This document shows, in pieces, positions 52,315 to 60,829 of a stretch of DNA of 64,000 nt. The stretch comes from JAGAJR01 sp048463395. Lineage in GTDB: Bacteria; Pseudomonadota; Alphaproteobacteria; RF32; CAG-239. How positions within the stretch are numbered: the first letter of the stretch is position 1; the number at the start of each line of letters is the position of its first letter. The DNA lies in contig DBFWPL010000023.1 in the NCBI GenBank assembly GCA_048463395.1, forward strand, positions 128,998 to 192,997, written 5' to 3'. Position numbers and translations under genes: made by a program. The notes under the pieces were generated by a model that had not been told where the DNA came from, made no database searches, and was given only the letters and a program-made list of their open reading frames with translations.

Positions 52315-53433
52315 TTATACTCTCATCGGCATCAGAACATAAATGGCACTGGCGTCGGAAGTATCATGAATGACAGACGGGGAAGAACCGTCGGCAAAAC
52401 TGATTCTGACACTGTCGCCTTTAACTTCATTGAGAATATCCAGCAAATAGCGGAAATTGTAACCGATTTCCAACGATTCGTTGTCATATTTGGCTTCAAT
52501 TTCTTCCTGAGCGGAACCCAAATCCGGACTGGAGGTTGTAATGGTTACATGGTTTGGAGCCGTAATCATTTTAATGGCACGAGTTCTTTCAGCCACAACG
52601 GAAACACGGTCAACGGCGGAAGATAATTCTTTTACGCCGAGTTCCAGATTCTTGTCGTTGTCTGTCGGAATAACCCGTTCATAGTCAGGATAAGTACCGT
52701 CAATTAACTTGGATGTTAAAGTAACGTCTTCCATTGTAAATCTGATTTTGTTTTCGGATAAAGCAACTTGAACAACATCACTATTGGCATCATCCAAAAG
52801 CTTTCTGACCTCGGCAACGGTCTTGCGAGGAACAATAACGCCAACCATGTTTTCGGCCCCTTTCGGCAATGGGGATTCAACACAAGCCAAGCGGTGTCCG
52901 TCAGTTGCAACAACACGCAAAACTTTTGCTTCGCCTTCGTTTTTGGCGTGAATATACAAACCGTTCAGATAATATCTGGTTTCCTCGGTAGAAACAGCGA
53001 ATTTTGTTCTGTCGATAACGTCTTTCAGTTCATCTTTGGACATTTCAAAATTAACCGGAAGCTTGTCGCCGGAAATAACCGGAAAGTCTTCCACGCCAAT
53101 GCAGGAAAGGGAGAATTTTGAACGTCCAGAAGCAATTGTCAATTGTCCTTTTTCATCAGGGAAAGTTAATTCTACATCCGACCCGTCGGATAATTTTCTG
53201 ACAATATCATAGAGCATATGAGCCGGAGCGGTTGTTGCACCGACTTCGGTAATTTTTGCATCGACGATTTCGGTAATTTCGGTATCCATATCCGTAGCTT
53301 TAAAGCTGATACCGTCTTCCAAAGCCTCAATTCGGACATTGGACAAGACCGGAATAGTGTTTCTCTTCTCAACAATACTTTGTACGTGGCTGAGAGATTT
53401 TAACAAATTTGCACGTTCAATTGTAAACTTCAT
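52315..53433 (-). CDS. dnaN: DNA polymerase III beta clamp
   Basis: A 372-residue DnaN. It begins MKFTIERANLLKSLSHVQSI and shows RNTIPVLSNVRIEA and VDAKITEVG in the first domain, FAVSTEETRYYLNGLYIHA with RVVATDGHRLA in the second, and the typical C-terminus YVLMPMRV. It forms the sliding clamp as a dimer. dnaA lies upstream by 136 bases and recF directly downstream. Confidence 0.97.
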   Translation of the reverse strand: MKFTIERANLLKSLSHVQSIVEKRNTIPVLSNVRIEALEDGISFKATDMDTEITEIVDAKITEVGATTAPAHMLYDIVRKLSDGSDVELTFPDEKGQLTIASGRSKFSLSCIGVEDFPVISGDKLPVNFEMSKDELKDVIDRTKFAVSTEETRYYLNGLYIHAKNEGEAKVLRVVATDGHRLACVESPLPKGAENMVGVIVPRKTVAEVRKLLDDANSDVVQVALSENKIRFTMEDVTLTSKLIDGTYPDYERVIPTDNDKNLELGVKELSSAVDRVSVVAERTRAIKMITAPNHVTITTSSPDLGSAQEEIEAKYDNESLEIGYNFRYLLDILNEVKGDSVRISFADGSSPSVIHDTSDASAIYVLMPMRV

Positions 53434-53468
53434 TTCTTTCTACCATTCAATGTTTTCAAACATAAAAA

Positions 53469-53541
53469 ACGACTTGTCGCCTTACTTTTCCACAATCATA
53501 ACATTGTTGTTACAAAATCAGAAACTAAAACGACAAGTCGT
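53469..53541. repeat. Inverted repeat in the dnaA-dnaN junction, with a DnaA-box-like sequence
   Basis: ACGACTTGTCG at 53469-53479 and CGACAAGTCGT at 53531-53541 are exact inverted copies. Each is itself a near-palindrome (CGAC-N2-GTCG). TTTTCCACA at 53486-53494 matches the DnaA box TTATNCACA at 8 of 9 positions. The region separates dnaA from dnaN and may be an operator pair. Confidence 0.6.
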
Positions 53542-53569
53542 CAACAGCTTTTTTAGTTTTTTAAGGTTG

Positions 53570-55021
53570 TTAGCCTTCCAAAACCCGTCTTAAAGCCTCA
53601 ACATTTTCCGCCAGAGAAACATCTTCCAAAATCAGCTCCTCAACCTTACGAACGGCATGCATAACCGTTGTGTGGTCGCGGTCAAACTTGCGGCCGATTT
53701 CAGGTAGAGAACGGGAAGTCAGCTGCTTGGCCAGATACATGGCGATTTGTCTTGGGCGGGCAACCGTACGGGCACGTCTGGAAGACTGCATTTCCTTGAC
53801 GGAAATATTAAAGTGTTCTGCCACTTTCTTTTGAATCTCGTCAATGGTTGTTCTCTTGTCATAAGAACGCAGCATGTCTTTCAAAACGTCTTGCGTCATG
53901 TCCAGAGTAATTTCCTTGTCGGAAAGTAACTGCGAATGAGCAATAACTCTTCTCAAAGCTCCTTCAAGCTCGCGAATATTTGAAGTGATTTTCTGAGCCA
54001 GAAATTCAGCAACTTTTTGCGGAAGTTCGACACCCAGTTGCTGAGCTTTATTGTTCAAAATTCCCATTCTTAAGTCAAAATCGGTCGGATGAATGTCTGC
54101 AACCAAGCCACAGCCGAGGCGGGATTTCAGACGGGCTTCGATTCCTTCCAGATCGGCAGGGGATTTGTCTGCGGAAATAATGATTTGACGACCTTCTTCA
54201 ATCAAAGAGTTAAAGGTGTAGAAAAATTCTTCCTGAGTAGTGTCTTTTCCGCCCATGAATTGAACGTCATCCACCATCAAAACGTCAACGGAACGGAATT
54301 GCTCCTTGAAAGCGGTTGTATCTTTGTAACGCAAAGCTCTTACGAACTTATACATAAATTTTTCGGCAGAGAGATAAACAATATTGCGGGTTGGGTCCTG
54401 CTGTTTAATATGCCATGCGATAGCGTGCATTAAGTGTGTCTTTCCGAGACCGACGCCGGAATACAAAAACAGCGGATTAAAAGAAACGTTTCTGGATTCT
54501 GCAACTTTCCGGGCGGCGGCATAAGCAAATTCATTGGTTTTGCCGACAACAAAATTTTCGAAAGTATATTGTGGATTTAATGGAACCGATAAAGACTGTT
54601 GGGATTCGCCGACGTTTTGCAGTTCATTGTTGTTAGCCAGAACGGAACTGATTCCCGATTGATAAATATTTTGCGGAGCCGGACTTGATGAAATCTTTTT
54701 AAGCAGAGAACGGCAAGAAGGGTTGTAAAGACCGCGGCTTTCATCCTGCATGGCTTGAACAACAAAATTCACACTTTTAATTTCAGGGTTTTTCTTTTCC
54801 CATATTTTATGGATTCTGTCGCTGTAATGTGTAATAACCCAGTTTCTCATAAAGCGGGTCGGAACACAAATATTCATGACACCGTCATTAAAAGACCCCG
54901 GTGTCAAAGGTTTTAACCAACTGTCAAATGCAGTTTCGCCAACTTCTGTTTTTAATTGACTGCAAATCTGTCCCCACTGATCCTGTACAGAATTATTATT
55001 TAGTGCTTCTTCTGCCATCAT
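53570..55021 (-). CDS. dnaA: Chromosomal replication initiator protein DnaA
   Basis: A 483-residue DnaA. Domain I begins WGQICSQLKTEVGETAFDSWL. A variable domain II follows (around 95-145). The AAA+ domain has Walker A SGVGLGKTHLMHAI and VLMVDDVQFM (Walker B). Domain IV contains the DnaA-box-binding signature RDHTTVMHAVRKVEEL. It opens the origin and regulates transcription. Two Met codons start it (MMAEEAL). It precedes dnaN and recF; rpsT lies 300 bases upstream in the same direction, an alphaproteobacterial order. Confidence 0.97.
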   Translation of the reverse strand: MMAEEALNNNSVQDQWGQICSQLKTEVGETAFDSWLKPLTPGSFNDGVMNICVPTRFMRNWVITHYSDRIHKIWEKKNPEIKSVNFVVQAMQDESRGLYNPSCRSLLKKISSSPAPQNIYQSGISSVLANNNELQNVGESQQSLSVPLNPQYTFENFVVGKTNEFAYAAARKVAESRNVSFNPLFLYSGVGLGKTHLMHAIAWHIKQQDPTRNIVYLSAEKFMYKFVRALRYKDTTAFKEQFRSVDVLMVDDVQFMGGKDTTQEEFFYTFNSLIEEGRQIIISADKSPADLEGIEARLKSRLGCGLVADIHPTDFDLRMGILNNKAQQLGVELPQKVAEFLAQKITSNIRELEGALRRVIAHSQLLSDKEITLDMTQDVLKDMLRSYDKRTTIDEIQKKVAEHFNISVKEMQSSRRARTVARPRQIAMYLAKQLTSRSLPEIGRKFDRDHTTVMHAVRKVEELILEDVSLAENVEALRRVLEG

Positions 55022-55323
55022 CTATTCCCATTCAACAAGTTTACATAATATTATTTTTATAAATTCTATTGAGATGTTTTATTAAAAACTTTCTCAGAGT
55101 AATTTTAACTCAACATCTCTGAAAGTGATTGAGATACTAAACAAGAAAAAAATAATTACAACAGAACATTTGCAGAACATTGAAATTAAATTTCTTGACA
55201 GAGGTTTTATGCAGAGTCGCCCAGATTCTCTTGGTTTGAACATAAAAAAACACAAACCGCAACCTCCTTGATTTACGATAAAGGAGATAAGGTTTGTGTT
55301 AAGTTTTTCGCTTATAAATTGTA
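55022..55323. promoter_or_regulatory. 302-bp region between rpsT and dnaA
   Basis: No gene fits. At its rpsT end it holds that gene's terminator (55244-55300). Near dnaA there is an imperfect inverted repeat, CTTTCTCAGAG (55089-55099) and CTCTGAAAG (55117-55125), and an AT-rich stretch before the dnaA start. Two GANTC sites (GAGTC, GATTC) lie near 55214-55230. No clear DnaA box cluster was found, so this does not look like oriC. Confidence 0.5.
55244..55300 (-). terminator. Two-stem rho-independent terminator after rpsT
   Basis: On the minus strand AACACAAACC and GGTTTGTGTT (bases 55291-55300 and 55249-55258) form the outer stem. An inner CTCCTT/AAGGAG stem lies between. The T tract follows at 55244-55250. 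It lies 24 bases past the rpsT stop. Confidence 0.85.
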
Positions 55324-55584
55324 TTACAAAGCTTTAATTTTTTTAGAAAGACGGGAAACCGTACGAGAAGCGTTGTGTTTTTCGACAACACCTTTTTGAG
55401 CGGCTCTCATCAACTCGGATTCTGCAACCAGAAGAGCGGCTTTGGCAGCTTCTTTATTTTTATCAGCTACGGCAGCAATAACTTTTTTAACGAAAGTACG
55501 AACGCGGCTTCTGCGTGCACCGTTGATGATGCTTCTCTTGTTGTTTCTTTTAATTCTTGTCTTTGCCGATTTATGATTGGCCAT
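55324..55584 (-). CDS. rpsT: 30S ribosomal protein S20
   Basis: 86 residues beginning MANHKSAKTRIKRNNKRSI, then RSRVRTFVKKVIAAV and RAAQKGVVEKHNASRTVSRL, the S20 pattern. The frame is open six codons farther (MNRIRK) but AGGA is placed for the ATG at 55584 and the family starts MAN. It is very lysine- and arginine-rich, as needed for 16S rRNA binding. It sits between mutM/enoyl-CoA hydratase and dnaA as in other alphaproteobacteria. Confidence 0.96.
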   Translation of the reverse strand: MANHKSAKTRIKRNNKRSIINGARRSRVRTFVKKVIAAVADKNKEAAKAALLVAESELMRAAQKGVVEKHNASRTVSRLSKKIKAL

Positions 55585-55637
55585 TTTTCTTATCCTGTTC
55601 AATTAAAATAGTTAAACGATATTTAATTCTGATATGC

Positions 55638-55667
55638 TTTATAAACTCTACAAGCCTCTTAAGTCAA
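55638..55667 (-). promoter_or_regulatory. Candidate promoter of rpsT
   Basis: On the minus strand TTGACT (55662-55667) and TATAAA (55638-55643) are separated by 18 bases. The start of rpsT is 54 bases after the -10. This is close to the sigma-70 consensus. Confidence 0.65.
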
Positions 55668-55711
55668 CAACAATTTTTCAAAAAAAGCCTTTTTTCAAGC
55701 GAAATTAGGGC

Positions 55712-56473
55712 TTAATCCCGTTTTTCGATGAAGTTTTTGAGCAATTCTTTAAATTCGATGGAGTTTAAGCATAATTCGGCATTTTTGTTTTCATAATCGA
55801 TTCCGCTTTCCAAATCAATATTGGCGGCTGCCCGTTTAACGGCGGACTTTGCTGCGGTAACGGCAACACAAGATTGTGCCGTGATTCTTGAAGCGGTGCG
55901 AATGCTTTCTTCAAATAAATCCGGCAAGGCGATAATTCTGCTGACGATTCCCGCTTTTTCAGCCTCTTCAGCCGTCATGGCCCGTCCGGTTAAAATCATT
56001 TCCATTGCTTTGGCTTTTCCGATTGTGTTTGTCAAACGTTGGGTAGCCCCGAAACTGGGGATGATTCCGAGACTGACTTCCGGAAGGCCGAAACGAGCGT
56101 TATCGACGGCAAGAATAAAATCACAACAAAGAGCCAGTTCGCAGCCGATACCCAGAGCATAACCGGCAACGGCGGCAATAACCGGTTTCTTAATTCGGGA
56201 GATTGCATCCATTTTTGCGGTTAAATCGCTGAGATGAAATGTTCCCTGATTAATTTTTCCGACCAGTTCCTTAATGTCGATTCCAGCGGCAAAAGCTTTG
56301 TCGTTTCCTCTGATGATCAGAGCCCTTATCTCTGGATCCTTGTCAAAAAGTTCAGCCTGAGCGGTAATTTCTGACAACATCTCTTCATTAATGGTGTTAA
56401 GGGCCTTTGGGCGGTTTAACGTGATAATTCCGATATTGTTTCTGACTTCTGCGGCAATATGATTATATTCCAT
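55712..56473 (-). CDS. Enoyl-CoA hydratase
   Basis: A 253-residue crotonase-fold protein. ITLNRPKALNTINEEM, GNDKAFAAGIDIKEL (oxyanion hole), GYALGIGCELALCCDF with Glu111 and PEVSLGIIPSFGATQRL with a second position that is Glu/Ser-like match short-chain enoyl-CoA hydratases. It hydrates trans-2-enoyl-CoA in beta-oxidation. The gene lies between mutM and rpsT, a conserved alphaproteobacterial order. No other beta-oxidation gene is in the window. Confidence 0.9.
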   Translation of the reverse strand: MEYNHIAAEVRNNIGIITLNRPKALNTINEEMLSEITAQAELFDKDPEIRALIIRGNDKAFAAGIDIKELVGKINQGTFHLSDLTAKMDAISRIKKPVIAAVAGYALGIGCELALCCDFILAVDNARFGLPEVSLGIIPSFGATQRLTNTIGKAKAMEMILTGRAMTAEEAEKAGIVSRIIALPDLFEESIRTASRITAQSCVAVTAAKSAVKRAAANIDLESGIDYENKNAELCLNSIEFKELLKNFIEKRD

Positions 56474-56484
56474 AACTTTTTGTC

Positions 56485-56859
56485 CTATACTCTGTTTTTA
56501 ACGGTAATTCTGACAATTAAAGGTTTAATCTTTTCCGGAACGATTTCAAGGCTTTCCTTTTCCCGATAAAAAACGAGAGTGTCATTCCGTTTTCCCTGGT
56601 AAGTCCAGCCTAATTGCGGCAATGTGTCGATATAAAATTTCTCAACAGCCTTAAATCCCGCTTTGCTTCCGGTAAGATAAACCTCGACAAACCTGGATTC
56701 TTCATTACCGAATGAGATGTCGTCATTTTGGATTTGCGTAAACCCTTTCATAATCGGCACGTCTTCCAGCCCCTCAATGAAGGAAGAAGCTTTTGCATTT
56801 GCGGAAAGAACCACCATGCTGAATATTAAAGTTAAAAAATATTTATATGCTTTTATCAT
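56485..56859 (-). CDS. Small secreted protein of unknown function downstream of mutM
   Basis: 124 residues from the ATG at 56859. KYFLTLIFSMVVLSANAKA is a signal peptide. The mature part has IEGLEDVPIMKGFTQIQND, FVEVYLTGSK, and VEKFYIDTLPQLGWTYQGKR followed by FYREKESLEI. It looks like a small alpha/beta periplasmic domain. The same frame is open upstream to 56955 within mutM, but those codons are the mutM tail. It is five bases after mutM and likely shares its transcript. Function unknown. Confidence 0.7.
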   Translation of the reverse strand: MIKAYKYFLTLIFSMVVLSANAKASSFIEGLEDVPIMKGFTQIQNDDISFGNEESRFVEVYLTGSKAGFKAVEKFYIDTLPQLGWTYQGKRNDTLVFYREKESLEIVPEKIKPLIVRITVKNRV

Positions 56860-56864
56860 TTTTT

Positions 56865-57704
56865 TCACTTTTGTTTTGTTGAACAATAAAAACTTGAGCG
56901 TCCTGCCTGAACGATTTTTTTTATACCGCCCGTTTGGCTGAGGTTGCAAGTGCAATCAGGACATTTTTGTCCGGTTTTGTTATAAACACAATGCATATTT
57001 TGAAAATACCCCATGCTTCCGTCCGGTTTAATATAATCTTTCAGGGTTGAACCTCCCGCTTCAATAGCCTTCTGAAGCGTCAAGCGAACGGATTCGGCCA
57101 GAGCGGCACATTCTTTTTTCGTAATGTCTCCGGCACTTCTGGTTGGCAGGATTCTTGCTGAATATAATGCTTCGGAGGCATAAATGTTGCCGATTCCGTT
57201 AACGATTGTCTGATCCAAAAGGGCAATTTTAACCGGAACTTTTTTGTTCTTAAACTTTTTAAACAAATATTCTCCGTTAAAAGCACTGTCAAACGGATCG
57301 ATTCCCAATCGGCACAAGAGATGATGTTTTGTCAGCTGTGAGGTTTCGCAGTAAGTAAGCAGACCAAAACGTCTGGCATCATTATAAATAAGGATTCCTT
57401 TTTCCGTTTCAATAATGACATGATCATGTTTATCAAGAGTTTCAGGCATCTTTTCGCAAATCTTAACCCGTCCGCTCATACCGAGATGCCAGATTAAGCT
57501 GAGATTGTTGTCCAGCCCGATGATAATGTATTTTGCCTGTCTTTGGTATGAGATAATCCGGGCATGACGGATTCGTTCTCTAAAATCATCAGGAATAATT
57601 TCCCTAAAACGATTGTTGTTGATTGTAACATTGATTATATTGGTAAAGCCGATAGCTTTTTCTATGGCGTTTTTAATTGTTTCTACTTCGGGTAATTCAG
57701 GCAT
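56865..57704 (-). CDS. mutM: Formamidopyrimidine-DNA glycosylase (Fpg)
   Basis: A 279-residue Fpg. MPELPEVETIKNAI gives the catalytic Pro2 and Glu3 after Met removal. The middle has IWHLGMSGR and DARRFG, the helix-two-turn-helix contains LLDQTIVNGIGNIYASEALY, and the zinc finger is C-x18ish-C-P-D-C with QAGRSSFYC at the end. It removes 8-oxoguanine. The ATG at 57704 is chosen because proline must follow Met; the frame is open to 57737. Its divergent partner is the UbiB-like gene, 38 bases away. Confidence 0.95.
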   Translation of the reverse strand: MPELPEVETIKNAIEKAIGFTNIINVTINNNRFREIIPDDFRERIRHARIISYQRQAKYIIIGLDNNLSLIWHLGMSGRVKICEKMPETLDKHDHVIIETEKGILIYNDARRFGLLTYCETSQLTKHHLLCRLGIDPFDSAFNGEYLFKKFKNKKVPVKIALLDQTIVNGIGNIYASEALYSARILPTRSAGDITKKECAALAESVRLTLQKAIEAGGSTLKDYIKPDGSMGYFQNMHCVYNKTGQKCPDCTCNLSQTGGIKKIVQAGRSSFYCSTKQK

Positions 57705-57742
57705 ACTAACCTCGGATTCTTTAAGTTTTGAAAGCATTATAT

Positions 57743-58843
57743 ATGATAAATAGATTTTTACAATTCATAAAAAAACAGAGGTTGGCGGTCAGCTTGGCAA
57801 AAAAAGATTTGCTGTTTCTTGTCAAAGGGATGAAGACTTTTAATTCGGTGCTTCCGGTCGCTTCTTTATTTGTTCGCAACAGTTCTGTTTCAAAAATCAG
57901 AAGAATTAAGAGTTTTTTGCAAGAAGAAAATAATCCGCTGTTATATGTTTTTGCCGGAGAATTATCTTCCTTGATGGATTACCCTTTTGATTATCAACCT
58001 TTTCGGAAAAAGAAACTATGCGGGGAAATCTTGTTCAAAACGGCAAAAAATATAAAAGATGAAAAATTTTACACCTCTTTGTTTTTTGAAGTAATTAAGA
58101 AAGATTTTCCGGTTTTGTTAGAGGGATTTCCTGATTTTTCAACCAATTTGGATATTTGCAAAGATATGCGTCTTTATGGTTCGGAACTGGAATTTTTATC
58201 GGATTTATCCGCGGAATATGAAAATTGCTGCCGTATGGATATTGATTGGCTAAAAACATCCCAAGAAAATCTTTATGTTCATTTTGGCAAAGAATGCCAG
58301 TTGACCAAAAAGCTTCCGCCTGAGGCTCAAAAAAATTTAAGCAGATTATTCGCCATACTGCTTTTGGAAAAATCTGTTTTTGTTTTTTTGTGGAACGGGA
58401 TTCTGCTTAGCACGGACAATAAAGTAGGATTTTTGGATTTTAACGGGATTTGTTCTGCAGATAACGCATTAAAAGATTATGCCCTCGCCTTTATCAAAAG
58501 CCGAAAAGAACCGCAAACGGCAAAAGAATGGAAACTTCGTCAGGCCCTTTTGCTGTTGGAGAAATATTGTCCGGATATTGATTGTTTTTCTCAATGGAGC
58601 GGGATTCACTCGGTTCGGGTAACTAACGATGAAAAGCGGGACAATTCGGAAATATTAAAAAAACTTCGGGAAAACGGATTCGATTTTGGTGCTTCCCCTC
58701 AAGCTGTAATGGTAAACCCGCAGGATATTGCCTATCTTTTAAGAAAAAAGAATATCAGAAAAGAAAAATCGTATCGCAAATCAGGATTTTTATACTGGGG
58801 ACCGTTGCTTTTGGCGATGTTCTTGCTGCTTAAGTATTTTTAA
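57743..58843 (+). CDS. Degenerate UbiB/ABC1-like protein with C-terminal membrane helix
   Basis: 366 residues. In alphaproteobacteria mutM is usually followed by ubiE and ubiB. This protein is in that spot but is shorter than UbiB (about 510). It keeps weak traces: LYVFAGELSSLMDYP near the start, VGFLDFNGICSADNALKDY where the UbiB LLDFGxxG strand is expected, and a hydrophobic C-terminal helix (FLYWGPLLLAMFLLLKYF). The KxGQ motif, the invariant Lys and the HxDPHPGN motif are not visible. ubiE is absent. Either a decayed UbiB or a new regulatory paralogue. The family relation is uncertain. Confidence 0.5.
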   Translation: MINRFLQFIKKQRLAVSLAKKDLLFLVKGMKTFNSVLPVASLFVRNSSVSKIRRIKSFLQEENNPLLYVFAGELSSLMDYPFDYQPFRKKKLCGEILFKTAKNIKDEKFYTSLFFEVIKKDFPVLLEGFPDFSTNLDICKDMRLYGSELEFLSDLSAEYENCCRMDIDWLKTSQENLYVHFGKECQLTKKLPPEAQKNLSRLFAILLLEKSVFVFLWNGILLSTDNKVGFLDFNGICSADNALKDYALAFIKSRKEPQTAKEWKLRQALLLLEKYCPDIDCFSQWSGIHSVRVTNDEKRDNSEILKKLRENGFDFGASPQAVMVNPQDIAYLLRKKNIRKEKSYRKSGFLYWGPLLLAMFLLLKYF

Positions 58844-59153
58844 GCAGACTTCTTTTCTTCAAAGCGTCAATTATTTGAAAAATTTTTTGTTTGTTTTTTA
58901 TGCGGGATGATGAGGATTTATTACCTGAAGAGATTTTTGCCGCTTCATAAAGATAGGAAATGACAAATAGTCTGGTCATATAAGTCAATCCTAAAGAACT
59001 ATGATTATTGTTTTCGATTATTTCAATCAGAGCATTGCGGGAGAGACCTTCAAGCTTACATATTTCGGCAAGAACTTCCCATTCTTTAAGGCAAAGCCGC
59101 ATACTGGTCCGACGGTTATTGATTAAAAGCACTCTGTTTACCAATTTAGTCAT
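58830..59153 (-). CDS. Ribbon-helix-helix (RHH_4) DNA-binding protein
   Basis: 107 residues from the ATG at 59153 (GGAC just upstream); the frame is open to 59192. VLLINNRRTSMRLCLKEWEV followed by LAEICKLEGLSRNALIEIIE and LTYMTRLFVISYLYEAA match the RHH_4 (PF13467) family of alphaproteobacterial small proteins. A basic tail (SRIKNKQKIFQIIDALKKRS) follows. It probably binds DNA as a dimer. Its 3' end overlaps the UbiB-like gene by 14 bases. Targets unknown. Confidence 0.75.
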   Translation of the reverse strand: MTKLVNRVLLINNRRTSMRLCLKEWEVLAEICKLEGLSRNALIEIIENNNHSSLGLTYMTRLFVISYLYEAAKISSGNKSSSSRIKNKQKIFQIIDALKKRSLLKNT

Positions 59154-59267
59154 ATGTAGTCCGTTTTTCATAGTTTTTAATAGTATTGCCATTCCCGAGC
59201 AATTGCTGTAATAATATATTGACGTTGTTTAAAACACAACTAAAAAAAGAAAAAAAAGAAAAAAACA

Positions 59268-59819
59268 ATGCAGATTAAGAAAATTCGGAGGACTCGCAAA
59301 TATTTTGCACCGCAGTCTGAAGATACGAACCGCAAATGTGATCATCCCGGCTGCAACAAAGCCGGAGAATACAGAGCTCCTAAGGACAGAAGCCTTAAGG
59401 AGTATTATTGGTTTTGTCTGGAACATGTTCAGGAATATAACGCCAAATGGAATTATTATGAGGGGATTTCTTCCGAGCAACCGGAAGAGGAAGCCAAACC
59501 CAAAATGCATTTTAAGGGATTTCGCTCCAAAGTTAAATACAATTTCGGCTATAATTTGAAAGATGAATTTGGTTTTTTCGGGGAATATAAATCAGACTTT
59601 TCCGCAATGGATGATGTTTACTATACCGAGCAGGAACGCCGTTATCTGGAAATCATGGAATTAAAAGTTTCGGAAGTTTCGGTTGAGACGATAAAAAAGC
59701 AATATAAAAAACTGGTAAAAAAATATCACCCCGATTTGAATCAGGGTGATAAGGAATTGGAAGAAAAATTTAAGCTATTGACGGTTGCTTATAAATCTTT
59801 GCTGGAAAAATTTTCCTGA
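59268..59819 (+). CDS. J-domain (DnaJ-like) protein with N-terminal zinc-binding segment
   Basis: 183 residues. The J domain is at the C-terminus (about 128-183): EIMELKVSEVSVETIKKQYK and KYHPDLNQGD with the HPD motif needed to stimulate DnaK. The N-terminal half has RKCDHPGCNKAGEYRAPK and YYWFCLEHVQEYNAKWNYYEG, a short CxxxxC...C..H pattern that may bind zinc. This layout is shared by alphaproteobacterial J-domain proteins. Its last 31 bases overlap the convergent lysine-rich gene. Confidence 0.85.
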   Translation: MQIKKIRRTRKYFAPQSEDTNRKCDHPGCNKAGEYRAPKDRSLKEYYWFCLEHVQEYNAKWNYYEGISSEQPEEEAKPKMHFKGFRSKVKYNFGYNLKDEFGFFGEYKSDFSAMDDVYYTEQERRYLEIMELKVSEVSVETIKKQYKKLVKKYHPDLNQGDKELEEKFKLLTVAYKSLLEKFS

Positions 59820-60649
59820 TTTCGGTAGTTAAGCAAATCATATGTCAAAGATTTCCTTTGCGTAAGGATAGGGCTGTTAGTTTTCATTTTCTTTTTGCCG
59901 CTGACTTTCTTGCGTTGTTTAGGGTCATCTTTGGATAGTCCTCTTTTTTTCTGAATGATTTTTGCAACTTTTCGGTCATCGACTTTCCAGTTTTTCTCAT
60001 CGATTTCACCGACCAGAACCACTTCGCTGATTTTAAGGCCTTTAACCGCATCGGCTCCCCCGACGGCACGGATTCTTTTAATGCCGCGAAGCAGTTGGAT
60101 GGTTTTGGCGTCAGACAAATCACTGCCTTTAATATTCATTTTTTTTGCAATGTCGTTTTTTACAATATTTTTGATGGCGTTTTCACCCAGACCGATTTCC
60201 TGCATTCCGTTGGCAATGCTCTCTTTTGAAAGTTTTTTAAGTCCGGCGTCTTTGGCAAATCGCTCTGCAATGGTTAAAGCTTCCATTTTTCCGGCATTTT
60301 GTTGCATTTTAATAGTGTTATTGATTTCCTGTTGTTTGAGAATTTTTCTCTCATCATCGTTAAGAGCTTTCAGCAAAGAGTTATTTTCATCCAGCGACAA
60401 AGGAGCAACGATGGCAAAATCGTCCTCGTTTTCGTCTTCATCCTCATCAAAAACATCTTTGATTTTTTTGCGGATTTTTTTTAATCCGAGTGGAAGATCG
60501 GCAGGAGTAGGAACCGTATTTTTTTGGACGTTTGTTTTTTTCTTGGCTTCATATTTCAACGCCTCTTTCAGATTAACTTTAAGAGTCAGCTTTTCCTTTG
60601 TTTCGAAGCCGGATTTTTTCCATTCCAAATTCGGGTTATTGTTGACCAT
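59789..60649 (-). CDS. Lysine-rich protein of unknown function
   Basis: 286 residues, not recognised. The N-terminus (KKSGFETKEKLTLKVNLKEA) is basic; residues 68-80 are acidic (DVFDEDEDENEDD); then LLKALNDDERKILKQQEIN and a helical stretch GMQEIGLGENAIKNIVKNDI. A compact KTIQLLRGIKRIRAVGGADA-KGLKISEVVLVGEID segment may be a small alpha/beta domain. The C-terminus is very basic (PKQRKKVSGKKKMKTN). Overlap with the convergent J-domain gene is 31 bases. No signal peptide. The charge profile suggests a nucleic-acid- or ribosome-binding protein, which is inference. Confidence 0.6.
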   Translation of the reverse strand: MVNNNPNLEWKKSGFETKEKLTLKVNLKEALKYEAKKKTNVQKNTVPTPADLPLGLKKIRKKIKDVFDEDEDENEDDFAIVAPLSLDENNSLLKALNDDERKILKQQEINNTIKMQQNAGKMEALTIAERFAKDAGLKKLSKESIANGMQEIGLGENAIKNIVKNDIAKKMNIKGSDLSDAKTIQLLRGIKRIRAVGGADAVKGLKISEVVLVGEIDEKNWKVDDRKVAKIIQKKRGLSKDDPKQRKKVSGKKKMKTNSPILTQRKSLTYDLLNYRNQENFSSKDL

Positions 60650-60829
60650 AGGTTACTCCCATTATTTCTCTTTGCTGTTCTTGCAAATTTTAGCACATAC
60701 ACTTTGAAACTATTTATAAAATGACACAAAAAGATTTTTTTGTCAATTATGCAAGAACAAAATGTTAATTTTCAATATAAATATAAAGATTTAAGGTTTA
60801 GTGTTTTGTCTATAAGACCGTCTAGGTTG

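Noticed and set aside
55022..55323. Region upstream of dnaA as oriC
   Set aside because: No cluster of DnaA boxes and largely occupied by the rpsT terminator. It is only 302 bp.
59955..60707. 250-residue plus-strand frame rich in Ser and Phe opposite the lysine-rich gene
   Set aside because: Antisense to a Lys-rich frame, which automatically gives Phe/Ser-rich translation. No start signal.
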